A stretch of DNA of 64,000 bases from Pythium myriotylum (GCA_023091665.1 JALJCQ010000006.1:496001-560000); one strand, 5' to 3'; positions 54,310 to 64,000 are shown, counted from the stretch's first letter. A program made the numbers and translations. The notes: a model not told the origin generated them from the letters alone.

Positions 54310-55664
54310 ATGGCCACGATTGACGCGTTTACAGTCACCTTAGCTGTACTGACAATCTAACTCCTGGAAATAAAAAAAAAAAAAAAAAAAAAAAAAGATT
54401 GACGCGTTTCCAGATCTTTGTGGCGAGACCTCAGCGGACGCGAGCTCACCTCCAAGCAAACAGTCTATCGAAAGGATGAAGCGCCGAACCAAAACCAAAG
54501 CCCGCAGCCGTGAAAAACGTAAGGGGGAGTTCGAGGTCATGCGACGCCTCGCGTACGGTCTGGAAACACAGCTCAAGTACCTCCAAAATCGACGTGACAA
54601 GATCCTCAGTCTCCATACCAACAGTAACTCGGGCAAGATTGCAACGTTGGCGCCGGTGTGGGAACAGATCGCGAGGAACCAAATTGTAGCTCGTCAACGA
54701 GCTGAACGCGAACAGGAAAGACTAAAGGCGGCAATCGAGGCCCAATTCCAAGTTGCGGAACATATCATCCACAAAGTCAGGAAAGCCCAAGCTGGTTTCG
54801 AGGTAATCAAGCTCGCACTTTAGTTTTACAACACTCATCTGGTCCAGAAACTCTCGTGTTGTATGTGGTCTAAGGAAGTTCCTAAGCTACCGGAACCGGG
54901 AAGATTCGAAATGACAGCACCCATCCAGCGTGAGCACCTCAACATCCTCTGCACACAGTGGTTCGTCGCCTTTTCCTGGCACTCTTGTTTGAACTATCGG
55001 TCACTCGACTTCGTCGACTCCAAGTTAGTGAGCGATGACTTACTTGAAGTCGTCTTCGACACCTTCTCCAACTGGACCCTACCCTATCCTGCGGCCGTTG
55101 TGGAAGAGGCGCTCTGGGAAGTCGTCACGGAAGAATATGAGGACAGCGAGTTCATGTACAAGCCTGTACGTTGGCGTGGGTCAAGTCAAACAGTCCATAG
55201 CTGACACTGACTCGTTCCCTTGACCAGGTCGAAAACACAAACGATTTGTTGCTCACGAATGAGGAGAGTCAAGCGGTGTTCGGCAAGAATACCACAGAGG
55301 GGCACCTCACGGGAACCTCGCTGTGTCGCCGATTCAGGAACTGGCAGGGGCATCTCATGTTGGCTTCCACCGCGTTCATCGTTCAAGTACACTCGTAGCT
55401 GGGATGGTGGCTACACGTCGAACGAAGATGCGTGGCTACGTGTGATTGACGCACGTGACTTGCCGGGTGCGGGCTCCCTTTCAGAGCCAACAATGCCTCT
55501 GACAATCATCCAGCATGTGCGCCGATCGCGGATTCAACGCCACAGTTGCCGTGAAAAAAAACCGGTCCAATGCCCACATGAAGACGCATCTGGCGTTTAT
55601 CGAGTCAGAACTTCGGCGTGAACAGCTACAGGTCGAGAGCGTACTTCTCTGTAAAGAGAGTTGA
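54310..55664 (+). pseudogene. bZIP-START pseudogene, locus 15 (copy of locus 13)
   Basis: Three exons align with locus 13: exon 1 to 54802, exon 2 54875-55165, exon 3 from 55228, with splice sites intact. Lesions: a 66-bp poly(A) insertion at 54331-54396 breaks exon 1; a ~2-bp loss near 55375 (after GHLMLAS) brings an early stop at 55396-55398; a 1-bp gain in an A-run near 55555 shifts the frame again. Exon 2 (LNILCTQWFVAFSWH, FVDSKLVSDDLLEVVFDTFS) is still open. The order 15-16 repeats the order 13-14, so this is half of a duplicated block. Confidence 0.82.
54318..54409 (+). mobile_element. Very short poly(A) retroposon with 13-bp target duplication
   Basis: GATTGACGCGTTT occurs at 54318-54330 and again at 54397-54409. 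Between them lie about 41 bp of unrelated sequence and a 25-A tail (54372-54396). Comparison with locus 13 shows the coding sequence continuous across one copy of the duplication. This is typical of a severely 5'-truncated LINE-mediated insertion. Confidence 0.85.
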
Positions 55665-55736
55665 TCTCGTCCAGGGCAAGTTCGACTGACTCTTAATCTG
55701 TCCACAACATTCTCTTCCTCCTTCGTCTGCAATCTG

Positions 55737-56117
55737 TTGCCAGATCTGCGTAGGAAAGGCATATCAACGATGACGACTGTAGACCAAGAGGTGATGGAGA
55801 TGGCCGGTGTCGGAGGAGACCTTCCTTGGCAAATTCTTGGTCGCGACGTCCCGAGAAGGTGTCACGGTCCCGTCTACGCCAACTACAAGCCGATAGACGA
55901 GTCCATGAAAGATGTAGACTACGCACTATTATGCACTATCAAGCAGTTTGTGAGAAGATCTCGAATAAGATTCGTAAAGTCAGGTGATGAAGACGACACC
56001 CGCATCGAGAGCTTGACAAAGTCGCACTTCACGATGGTAGAGGGAGAGCTGAGGTGGGATAAGCAGAGTCTCACGAGTGCGCATATGCGCGAGTCAACGA
56101 ACATATTCGAGTTCTAG
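55737..56117 (+). pseudogene. bZIP-START pseudogene fragment, locus 16 (exon 3 of a locus 14-like copy)
   Basis: Open for 126 codons. It carries VYANYKPIDESMKDVDYA, FVRRSRIRFVKSGDEDDTRI and the end LRWDKQSLTSAHMRES then NIFEF, matching exon 3 of locus 14 including its last residues. The HVRRSRI-type motif absent from locus 14 is present here, while the EDTWIRILDARD segment is deleted. No exon 1 or exon 2 upstream. Not expected to be functional. Confidence 0.75.
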
Positions 56118-57214
56118 TGGTTCTAGTATTGCGTTGGAATGGAGGTGCAAGTTGTCTCTCCATTGAAAAATACTATAAAATGACTCATTAATCGAAAGGC
56201 AACTTGCTTGCGCCACGTCTCACACCCATTCGGTACCACATTCGGTATGGCCTTCGGTATTCTGTATCTATACCGAATGCTGCAGGATGGTTCGTCTAGG
56301 TAGATCACCGGACGAAACGTCTAGAACGAGGACGGTTCAAGTCATGCCGTCTCATTTTCGGTGATTGAAGCCAATTCTGGAAAGACTGAGAATTGCTCCA
56401 AGATTACAAAGTCTAGGGATGATGTTCCTGCAGAAGGCTTTGGATTAGAACCTTACAAGCTTTGATTCCGATGAAACATCTGTATCGTTGAGGGATCGAA
56501 CGAGCAGGCCGTCGCATTGGATTCGTGCTTCTTTCGCAAGTTTGCTGTAAATACCTTAAGACCCTGTTCGCACCTCATCAAAATTGCCATTTTGCGTCTA
56601 AGATGGTCATTTTCATATTTTACCTTCTTGTGATGTTTCTGCACAATTTTGATCGCGAAGACCCAACACCCAAAACGACATTTGCCAGATTGTGATTTCC
56701 AAAACCTTGTTTTCGAAAAAGCGGAAATTATTTATGGCGCCACTACAGTCCAAATTATCTCCATATTTGGGCGAAGCCCCATTATTCAAACCGGCGTGTA
56801 ACCACGAGTAACCGTGGGTTGTTCCTCAGCAAACTCACCGGTTTTAAGGACCCTAGTGAAGGTGCGCATCGAACCTTACCGAAAGTGTCTCGAAGAAAAG
56901 ACACAGATGTCAAAGCGACAGGGGTCAGAAGCAAGTTACGTTCCTGCAATCCGGGAGACATGAGAGCTTTTGATAATTTCTTGAAACATTTTTATCAGAT
57001 CACGGTGGAGTACAGTGATAGAGTCAAAAAAAGGGAGACGGCTGATACTTTGTGCAAGATCATATGGTTAGGTACGATTGTTCTTCCGGGAAGGATGATT
57101 CATCGGACCTGAAGAACAACTGTGGATTTGCACCTGTTTGTGTCCGTCAAGTGGAGGGATGTAACCAGGTTACAATTCGTATACGTTGAGGCTTCCCTCG
57201 CTGTTGAACGTCTA
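56118..57214. other. 3' flank of locus 16 and unassigned sequence
   Basis: 56118-56400 is the counterpart of the locus 14 3' flank. It contains a hairpin (56147-56164 with 56190-56207, 15 of 18 bp paired) in which one arm is an inverted copy. The frame 56819-57112 is open but unrecognised. Confidence 0.45.
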
Positions 57215-57656
57215 GAATACAACTCACTTTGACCAAAATGCTCATATTCTTGCAGCTTCATCATGTCGACAAGTTCCAGACTACAAGGGACCTTCCTTTG
57301 TCCATCACGTCCGTGGAGTCATTCCAGTTACGAGTAGGACGGGTGCATTGAACTCCAAACGAGATGGTCAGTTCAAACTGACGAGAAATGCCCTGCCAAT
57401 CCGACTTGGATTTGCAGCCACTATACACAAAATCCAAGGCCAGACCTGTGATACTGTCGTCTTCAATCATAGCTGCGCCAAGTCGAGAGCGATGGCATAC
57501 GTTGCTTTATTTCGTGTTCGTTCCAGAATGAACATGTTCTTGTCTGCACCGATGACTCGTGCTCAGCTAGCTAAATCCGATCAAGCCAGACTCATCGACG
57601 ACGCTGAATCCAAACGAGTTGAACTCGTCGAACGAGAGTCAAATGTCTCTCTGTGA
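57215..57656 (+). pseudogene. Pif1-type helicase C-terminal fragment (Helitron remnant)
   Basis: The open frame carries VIPVTSRTGALNSK, PIRLGFAATIHKIQGQTCD (helicase motif V region, where Pif1 proteins have A.TIHK.QG) and KSRAMAYVALFRVRS (motif VI, usually YVALSRV). It then ends in an acidic/basic tail at 57656. The ATPase motifs I-IV are absent, so this is a truncated piece, most likely of a Helitron RepHel protein. Confidence 0.7.
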
Positions 57657-57829
57657 TCTGAAGTCTGAGTATGTACGTCGTTTCGTCCCCCGGTAGGAGA
57701 GATAGGAGACCGTCACGCCCCCGCGCGCCGTGCCACATCCTTTGCAGTCTGAAGGCCGTGGACACCTACCTCCTCATTCCGCGATCCGCTTCGCCCCCCA
57801 CAAGCCACTCCGCCACCGCCTCCGCAGCC

Positions 57830-59224
57830 ATGGTCAAGCTCTTTCTCATCCTCGCGGTCGCCTCGACTGCCGTGCTCTCGAGCCACGTCGCCGCCGAGAG
57901 ACAGACCTACGGCATGCTGGGTGGCCCCATGCTCGCGAACCACTTTGCGAAAAAGAAGGCCATGCTCCAGGGGCTAACCGACACGGTCTCGGCACTGAGC
58001 ATCAGCATGCCATCGGTCAATGTCAACACAAACCCGTCGTCCATCAACTCTAACAACGTCATGTCGCCGCCAGGTGTCAGCGTGAACAACCAGGTCACGT
58101 CGCCGTCGGTCAGTGTGAACAACCAGCTGAACCCGCCAAGCGCGAACGTGAACAACGCCGTGACGTCGCCCAGCATCAACATGAACAACCAGGTGAACCC
58201 ACCGAGCGTGAACGTGAACAGCAACGTCTCGTCTCCCAACGTGAATGCCAATAACAACATCTCGCCTCCCAACGTGAACGTCAACAACAACATGGGGCCG
58301 CCCTCTGTCAACGTGAATAACATCGTCTCCCCGCCTAGCGTCAATGTCAACAACAGCATGGGCTCGCCCTTTGTTAGCGTGAACAACAACGTGAGTCCTC
58401 CGTCCGTCAACGTCAAGAACGAGATGTCGCCGCCGTCCATCAACGTGGACAACAAGGTGAGCTCACCGAGCGTGGACGTGAAGAACGAAGTGGGCTCGCC
58501 GTCGGTGAAAGCGGGCAACACGGTGAGTGGTCCTGGCCCAGTGACGGTGTCGTCGACGACACCCGGGTCGAGCACGACGACGATGACGACGACCACCACC
58601 ACACCGACCGAGCCTTCAACGACGACATCAACCAATCCTGGCACGAGCACGACGACGACGTCGACGACTCTGGGCACCAGTACAACTACGACATCGTCGT
58701 CGCCACCGTCGGAACGGACGACGACGACATCAACGACGCCCGACACGAGCTCCACGACGACCAGTACGACGCCCGGCACGAGCTCCACGACGACCAGCAC
58801 GACCCCTGGTACGAGTTCTACGTCTGTGGACACGACGCCAGGAACCAGCTCGACGTCTGTGAACACGACACCCGACCACGATCTCGATCACGCCAGGCAC
58901 GAGCTCCACGTCTGTCAATACACCACCCGGCACGAGCTCGATGTTCGTGAGCACGACGCCTGGTACGAGCTCGACCACGATCTCGACCACGCCAGGCACG
59001 AGCACTACGTCAACATCGACGACGTCTGGCGCTCCGAAGACGCTATGCCCGAGCTAGGGTGTGCCGCGCTCGCTCCGTGGGTAGAGCTGGGTGTGCGGAT
59101 CTATCCGGTGAGTCCGCCGAAGAGTGCGGCGTTTGACCACTGGAGTGTTTGTATGTGGAACAAAGTGGCGGCTGTGGTCGCGCGTAGATGGAATGTCAAG
59201 TCAGATTGTAGTATACTTCTATAG
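57830..59224 (+). CDS. Secreted mucin-like repeat protein with probable frameshift
   Basis: 464 codons. Signal peptide MVKLFLILAVASTAVLSSHV, a ~50-residue unique region, then about fourteen 11-residue repeats of the type NNxVSPPSVNV (residues 75-228). A Thr/Ser-rich mucin-like stretch of TTTSTTPGTSS units follows. Near 58873 the frame leaves the Thr repeats (DHDLDHARHELHVC onward), while another frame continues TPGTSSTTISTTPGTS to a stop at 59055-59057. This suggests an out-of-frame repeat contraction or a sequence error. Probably a heavily O-glycosylated wall or surface protein; no anchor is visible. Confidence 0.68.
   Translation: MVKLFLILAVASTAVLSSHVAAERQTYGMLGGPMLANHFAKKKAMLQGLTDTVSALSISMPSVNVNTNPSSINSNNVMSPPGVSVNNQVTSPSVSVNNQLNPPSANVNNAVTSPSINMNNQVNPPSVNVNSNVSSPNVNANNNISPPNVNVNNNMGPPSVNVNNIVSPPSVNVNNSMGSPFVSVNNNVSPPSVNVKNEMSPPSINVDNKVSSPSVDVKNEVGSPSVKAGNTVSGPGPVTVSSTTPGSSTTTMTTTTTTPTEPSTTTSTNPGTSTTTTSTTLGTSTTTTSSSPPSERTTTTSTTPDTSSTTTSTTPGTSSTTTSTTPGTSSTSVDTTPGTSSTSVNTTPDHDLDHARHELHVCQYTTRHELDVREHDAWYELDHDLDHARHEHYVNIDDVWRSEDAMPELGCAALAPWVELGVRIYPVSPPKSAAFDHWSVCMWNKVAAVVARRWNVKSDCSILL
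58052..58513. repeat. 33-bp in-frame tandem repeat
   Basis: About 14 diverged units, each encoding 11 residues. The repeat also makes a long antisense open frame on the minus strand, which I regard as an artefact. Confidence 0.8.
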
Positions 59225-60250
59225 AATTGGAATGAAAGTTCATGTGTTTGCCAACTTACAGTATAGCCCCTTCCCGCCACCACGCCACCACGCCATCTTC
59301 GGGTTACGACTGCCGTACACGCCGCCTCGCGCGTGGGAACTCGCTACAACGTCAACACCCACCGCGTAGAACGGAAAAAGGAAAATGGATTTGCTGCACA
59401 TAAATGAAATTAAATTTTGCTGCACATAAATGAAATTTTACGAATTTTTGTACCGGTATAAACAGAATTCAACGTACGACGTTCCCATTGGATAATATGC
59501 AGAAGTGGGCAATGGGGCTTCGACCAGTTAGCAGCCCAGCGCAGCGGTGATGCTCTCTAGTCTATCCATATTCTCGTCCATATCATGCCCGTACCGTAAG
59601 TAACGAAAACATTTGAAACACACGCCAGTTGAGCTTTTTTTTGGAGGAGGCAAAATAACGCCGCGAACTTTAGGAGGAATGGCACTGGAAAAAGGGAAAG
59701 CAGGGTCAAGCAGCGGTCAAGCTGCGGGCTTCGCGCTGGGCGGGATCAGGGCGATGAAAAAAAGGATAGCAGCACACCACCTCGCGAGAACTCTCGGAGC
59801 AGCCCACGTCTCGCTGGACGGGAACGCGCGAGAAGCACCGATGATTCCGAGACGAAAACGACCGGCGTGGTCGCTCGCGGACCAGCAGCAACGCGAGCAA
59901 CAGTACGGGCGAATCACCAACCCAGTCTGTGTTTGGTGCCGAGAGCGATCCTGGCGATAGCCTGCGACGGAGCCCACGCATTGCGGCAAAGAGTAGAATC
60001 CTCGTCTCGCGATGCAGCAATGGTTAGCGGCGGAAACCTCCAGGGCAATTTCGTGCGGCCCGCTGCCACCGAGCAAAGTTGAATCAACGGGTGAGGAAAC
60101 TACCTGGTCACGACGAATCCGATCTCGATCCTTGGAACAACTCTTCAGTCCCAACGATGAAAATTCGTTTGATGTAGGGGACCGGCTTTCTAGAGACTTT
60201 CCCGGAATTCCCCATCTCTGAGGGACCGGGAACTGTCAAGAACCACTGTG
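59225..60250. other. No gene seen
   Basis: Contains a 21-bp direct repeat (TTGCTGCACATAAATGAAAT near 59390 and 59419). Open frames here have no recognised motif. Confidence 0.4.
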
Positions 60251-60535
60251 GTTAGTGGTGCAAACGTGTACGTGCACGTCCACGTGTACGCGCACGGACG
60301 TGCTGAACGTGCAAACAGCGTGATGAAACGTGTAGCTGCTATTAGATCTGAGAATATTTTGGAACCGAGTAGGCATAGTGAAATCAGCACATCGGGAGGG
60401 GCAGACTTGTGCTGGCCCCTCCTTCGTCATCGTCATCTTGTCGATGGTACTTCTCGTTGATTTTCACAAGGAGTCTCTTTATCGACAAGCTCCATTCACA
60501 AACAATAGACAGTAGCCTGCCTGAAGCAAGGGGCC

Positions 60536-62206
60536 ATGGAAATTCCAGTGGTAAGTGCGCGCGTGCTCGCCTACTAAGGAGTGGAGACTGTTGCTAAATT
60601 CGGTTGTAGACACCGCCGATGTCAGCGCTGAGCCTAACAGACACCCAGCCACGGCCGAGAGTCTTCAAGATGGTAGGCAACAAAACTTACAACTGGAAGC
60701 ACATCGTCCTGGTCGCTAGCGAGGAATTTAGCGACAGATATTTATATCCTGACCACACTCTCACCACGAGGATGGCTTCGCATGCGTTCTGCTTGAAGTG
60801 TCAAAAAAAGGTTTCCTACTCGTTTGGTCAGACCAGTAGTGTCACTAGACACGCTTCGAAGTGCAACCAAGAGGTCTCAAAGCCGCTTGCGAAGGCCAAG
60901 CGTAAGCGTGAGTCCAACCTCATTGCCCAGATGTTTGGACTGGAGTTTAAATCTCGCCGATGCCGATCTCCGTTCAATGACGAAGACGGAAAAGAAACAA
61001 CCCAAGACAATCCTGGCATGGTGGCTGGCAAGCAGCCTTCGCCCCTACAATCTCGTCCACGATCCTGGTTTCCGTTATCTGATGCGATTTGTTGCTGGTG
61101 ATCTTGGAGGCGTGGATCTGGTTGTGCCATCTCGGGGAACAGTCGTGAACGATGTTCAGCGACTTTCAAAACAATTGCGTGGAATACTGAAGGAAATCAT
61201 TGCGAAAGGATGCAGGTATTATTCGCTTACGACGGATTCATGGACGGACAGAGCCATGCGCAGCTACATTGGTATTACTATACATTACGTGGACAATGAT
61301 TTTACTATGAATGATTGGGTTCTTGAGGTGAAGCCATTCCCAGGGAAGCATTCTGGCCCGGCGATTTGTGCGGAGCTTGAGCTAGCACTTCAGCGATGGG
61401 GGCTAGACAAGCGAAAATGTGTCAAGCTACTTCGCGACGGAGCCAGTAATGGGGTTGCTGGAGCTGACCTTCTCGGAGTCCCACATATGTCTTGTCTCGC
61501 TCATTCGCTTCACCTTGTCGTCGGCGCGGCGATGGTAAGAAAAAAGGCCAAGCTTGCTGACGATGTTGTTGAGGCGGCGCTCGAGGAAGAACGCGCGAAG
61601 GCGAAGGAGAAAGAAGACAGAGGCGAGCCCCTCCCACCTGACGAGCAAGCGGCTGTCGAAGCCAATGAAGACCCGGGTGAGATCGATGCCGCCATGGAGG
61701 AAACATTAAATCACATTCGAGATGCTGCTTGCGAAGAAGTTGAGTCTAACGCTTACTCCAGCAATGTGAACGACCAGACTTCACTCAAGTTTATGCGAGA
61801 TATTATCCAGAAATTTCGCTCAATTGCTGTGTATCTTATAAAGTCTGCAAAGGCGAAAAATCGTTTTGTACAAGAACGAAGCAAGGCAGAAGTCGCCACG
61901 GATAGGTTCATATCTTTGGACTGTCCGACGAGATGGAACAGCAGCAAGGATATGCTCAACTCGTTCGTCAAACTCCGTAGTACTGTTGCACGTTTCTTCG
62001 CCTACATCAAGTCCAGGGCCGGCATCGAAGAGTTCGGCAAAGTCTCGATTATTCGCCCTACACCAGAGGATTGGTTTGCCATTCAGTGTTTGCTACAGTT
62101 GTTGCTTCCGTTTAGAACCATAACGAAGGCCCTTGGTAAAAAAGGCTTCCCAAGTTGGGCTTTCGCGGGACGAGACGCATTCGTATTAATACCCAACCTA
62201 GACTGA
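60536..62206 (+). pseudogene. hAT transposase with BED zinc finger, frameshifted and C-terminally truncated
   Basis: Exon 1 60536-60550 and exon 2 from 60610 (59-bp GTAAGT...TAG intron) keep the frame. A BED zinc finger (CLKCQKKV...SSVTRHASKC) is at about 60790-60865. Near 60985 the frame shifts, after which the hAT core follows: ILAWWLASSLRPYNLVHDPG, TTDSWTDRAMRSYIGITIHY with the first catalytic Asp, LLRDGASNG with the second, MSCLAHSLHLVV, and the CPTRWNSSKDML box. The stop at 62206 comes before the usual C-terminal dimerisation domain. Non-autonomous as read. Confidence 0.82.
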
Positions 62207-62326
62207 AGTAGAACATTAATGGCATTTTCGGAGTCCTACGAGAACAAGAGTTCCATACTGAGCTCGTGACTGAGTTCCTCGTTGGAATGAGTCCTCTCGG
62301 GTACTTACGTTGGGTCGCACTTTTTG

Positions 62327-62760
62327 TTAGCAAGAGCAAAATTCCCGTTTAGTAGCTACGGCTTTTTCCTCTAGTATGCTCAGTGCACGGAGTAATTTTC
62401 GCACTTGGCGTTGAATCGGGACGGCAGCACTCATCCTTCTTTCCTTGTCCAGCTCTTCCTTCCGACGCTCTTGGCGTCGGGCTCGAAGAAAACCTCGGAA
62501 CTTCCCCTGCAAGCAATTCGCTGCTGTATGATGTGTAATCTTGACTCTCCGAGCGTGCATTTGTCGACGTGTAATGTGATCACGAACGACTCGTTGAACT
62601 GTTCGTGCCACTCACTCCTCTCTGTCTTGTTGCTCTACTTTCTTGGCAGTTTGCCTTAATATCCGTTGGCGCTGCTGCTCCAAACGCTCGCGTTCTTTGG
62701 GTCGCTTCTGTGAGCGTCTCTCTTCAGCCTGAAGTGTAACTTCGTGGTGCTGGAGTCTCT
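62327..62760 (-). pseudogene. Fragment of an IQ-motif coiled-coil gene
   Basis: On the minus strand a Glu/Gln/Arg-rich stretch (PKERERLEQQRQRILRQ) is followed by a stop. The frame 62611-62327 then has ITRRQMHARR, a full IQ calmodulin-binding motif LQGKFRGFLRARR and a partial one IQRQVRKLL. It looks like part of a host IQ-repeat protein (myosin-like or coiled-coil) placed between the transposase and the right transposon end. Confidence 0.55.
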
Positions 62761-62799
62761 CTAGTCTCTCTGATAGGATACGGTTCCGCGTTTGTGTAC

Positions 62800-62930
62800 G
62801 CTCGCTGGGCAGAGCTTGGGAGGCGAGAGGGGTTGGGACGAGGCGAGGAGCAGCGCAAACTTGACGAGACGGGGTTGGGACGAGACGAGGACCAGCTCAA
62901 CCTTGACGAGACGGCGAGCAGCTCCAGCTC
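62800..62930. repeat. Imperfect ~50-bp tandem repeat
   Basis: Two units of GGGTTGGGACGAG.CGAGGA.CAG...CTTGACGAGACGG in direct orientation, inside the right part of the hAT element. Confidence 0.7.
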
Positions 62931-63109
62931 TTGCGCTAGCAGCTCCAGCACATCGATATGCTTGCTGAGCTCGTCCGCCTGAAGCACGTGGCAGGCCACT
63001 ATTTTGTCCACTACACGTTTGTAAACGTTCATGCACGTTGTTGCACGTTGAGTGCACGTCACCTACACGTGCAGAAACGAGCGCCCGACGTGCGCACGTT
63101 CCCACTAAC

Positions 63110-64000
63110 TGTCGTTCCTTAGGATAGGTCTAATATTGTGTACTACACACTAACTGGATATTGTAACCAGTTTTCGGTTGTGCCACACTAATAGTGCCGG
63201 GAAACGCGGTACCTGACTCTACTGGCGAATATTACCAGCCAGTTAGAGATTTCAGGGAAGTGTCTGGTATGTTACCGGTTCTAGCGGAAAATTACCGTTA
63301 GTTTCGTGTGTGGCATTAGCCATCCGTACTGGTCCGCGACCCATTGGAATCTGATTCGCACCCACCGGTACCTCCTCGATCTGGTTTTTCTCCCGGTTAT
63401 AAGAGGGACGGGACAACCGGTCCACCCTCCGTAATAGACTTCCCCTTTTGCCTTGTCAGCTTCAAGTCTTCAGGCCTACAACAGCAGTTGTATCGGCGGC
63501 CACCTCGACATCCTGGTTCTCTAAGGTACTGGCTGTGTGTTGGAGTGCTCTGGCGGTGTGTACTGCGTGTCTGTGTGTTGCCTTGTGAGTCGCGGAGCCG
63601 GTCAAGTGACTGGGTGAAGCGGTTTCCTGGTTCGATAACCTAAGGGAAGTGGCTCAGGCCACGGACTGAGGGTTTTTATAGTGTGGTGGCGAGCTGTATT
63701 AACTGGGAAACCCGGTAATACATTCTATTGTATTTGTCTTTCTTGCGTTTGCTCCGGTCTGGGACCGGTTGCTTGGACTGGCTGATCGCTCCGTGCCGTC
63801 ACAGTCCCCCCTTTTCCCTTGCATTTCCGTAGTATCTGAAGGTTCTGGCAACCGGTTTGCCTACCAAATCAGACAGCATCGGGTAGCGGGTCATTTCCTC
63901 TATTACCCAGCTTCTGAAGAACCGTCAAAGGGTACACAACGCGAGGTGCTAGCCGGGTGAGCATTCTATCTCGCTTGCGCTAGTCATCTTTGGATATCTG
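63110..64000. other. Unassigned, possible LTR-like sequence at window edge
   Basis: Rich in ACCGGT/CCGGTT words, with a TATA-like CGGTTATAAGAGGG at about 63393. This layout resembles the promoter of a retroelement LTR, but neither an LTR end nor coding sequence is identifiable before the window stops. Confidence 0.25.

Larger units (their letters stand above)
60251..63109 (+). mobile_element. hAT-type DNA transposon with captured gene fragment (boundaries inferred)
   Basis: The ends share a short inverted GTTAGTGG (60251-60258 and complement to 63109). Subterminal zones on both sides are dense in ACGTG words in mirrored orientation, including AAACGTGTAG at both inner edges (about 60330 and 63015). 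Inside are a hAT transposase gene and a minus-strand IQ-motif gene fragment. I found no convincing 8-bp target duplication. Confidence 0.6.

Noticed and set aside
58052..58513. Regular 33-bp repeats considered as a CRISPR-like array
   Set aside because: Contiguous diverged repeats without spacers, in frame with a secreted protein, in a eukaryotic genome.
57907..58866. 319-codon minus-strand open frame opposite the mucin-like gene
   Set aside because: It is the antisense reading of in-frame 33-bp and Thr-codon repeats (GGV/VVV-rich product). It has no signal or domain, while the plus strand has a signal peptide and regular repeats.

Overview
The window looks like nuclear DNA of an oomycete, most likely Phytophthora-like (Peronosporales). 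Genes have short 55-72 bp GT-AG introns. Several promoters carry a close match to the oomycete initiator (core TCATTYYNCAWTTT). Five small secreted proteins have an RxLR-type motif 32-45 residues from the start. The dominant gene family joins a bZIP-like coiled coil to a START-like domain, an architecture often labelled 'M96 mating-specific protein family' in Phytophthora annotations. Species cannot be told from sequence alone, and family names here are recognised by eye, not by search.

Layout. 0-6 kb: an RxLR-like secreted Gly-rich gene (minus), an APC-family amino acid/polyamine permease (2670-4274), and convergent to it a secreted, membrane-anchored protein with SGSGD repeats (4378-5961). 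6.8-19.2 kb: bZIP-START loci 1-4, interrupted by a young Ty1/copia retrotransposon (10559-15394; LTRs identical by eye; 5-bp target duplication GCAAG) lying 280 bp upstream of locus 3. 19.2-20.9 kb: a second SGSGD-repeat protein. 21.3-31.1 kb: an accessory region with four RxLR-like secreted genes embedded in related ~1.6-1.9 kb duplicated blocks, plus a 5'-truncated LINE (27401-29328) with a perfect 17-bp target duplication. 31.1-56.4 kb: twelve more bZIP-START loci (5-16) in mixed orientation, with a LINE remnant, MITE-like elements and a small poly(A) retroposon that breaks locus 15. 57-64 kb: a Pif1/Helitron helicase remnant, a secreted mucin-like repeat protein, a hAT transposon of about 2.9 kb carrying a fragment of an IQ-motif gene, and an unassigned, possibly LTR-like, end.

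How it fits together. The bZIP-START genes have a conserved plan: an N-terminal acidic/aromatic motif (typically WWxDExEL...AL.ML..W), a basic stretch running into leucine heptads, a second charged helix, an intron at a fixed place, then a START-like domain. Two subfamilies differ by the presence of a second intron and by their C-terminal motif. The array shows every stage of birth and death: intact genes, a domain-truncated copy, a copy missing a core motif, and two pseudogenes that form a duplicated block with loci 13-14. By analogy with plant HD-Zip START proteins these could be ligand-responsive regulators, but that is inference. A further recurrent signal is a set of unrelated short-loop inverted duplications. 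In two cases comparison between duplicated blocks shows that one arm was added after duplication, as expected from template switching during replication.
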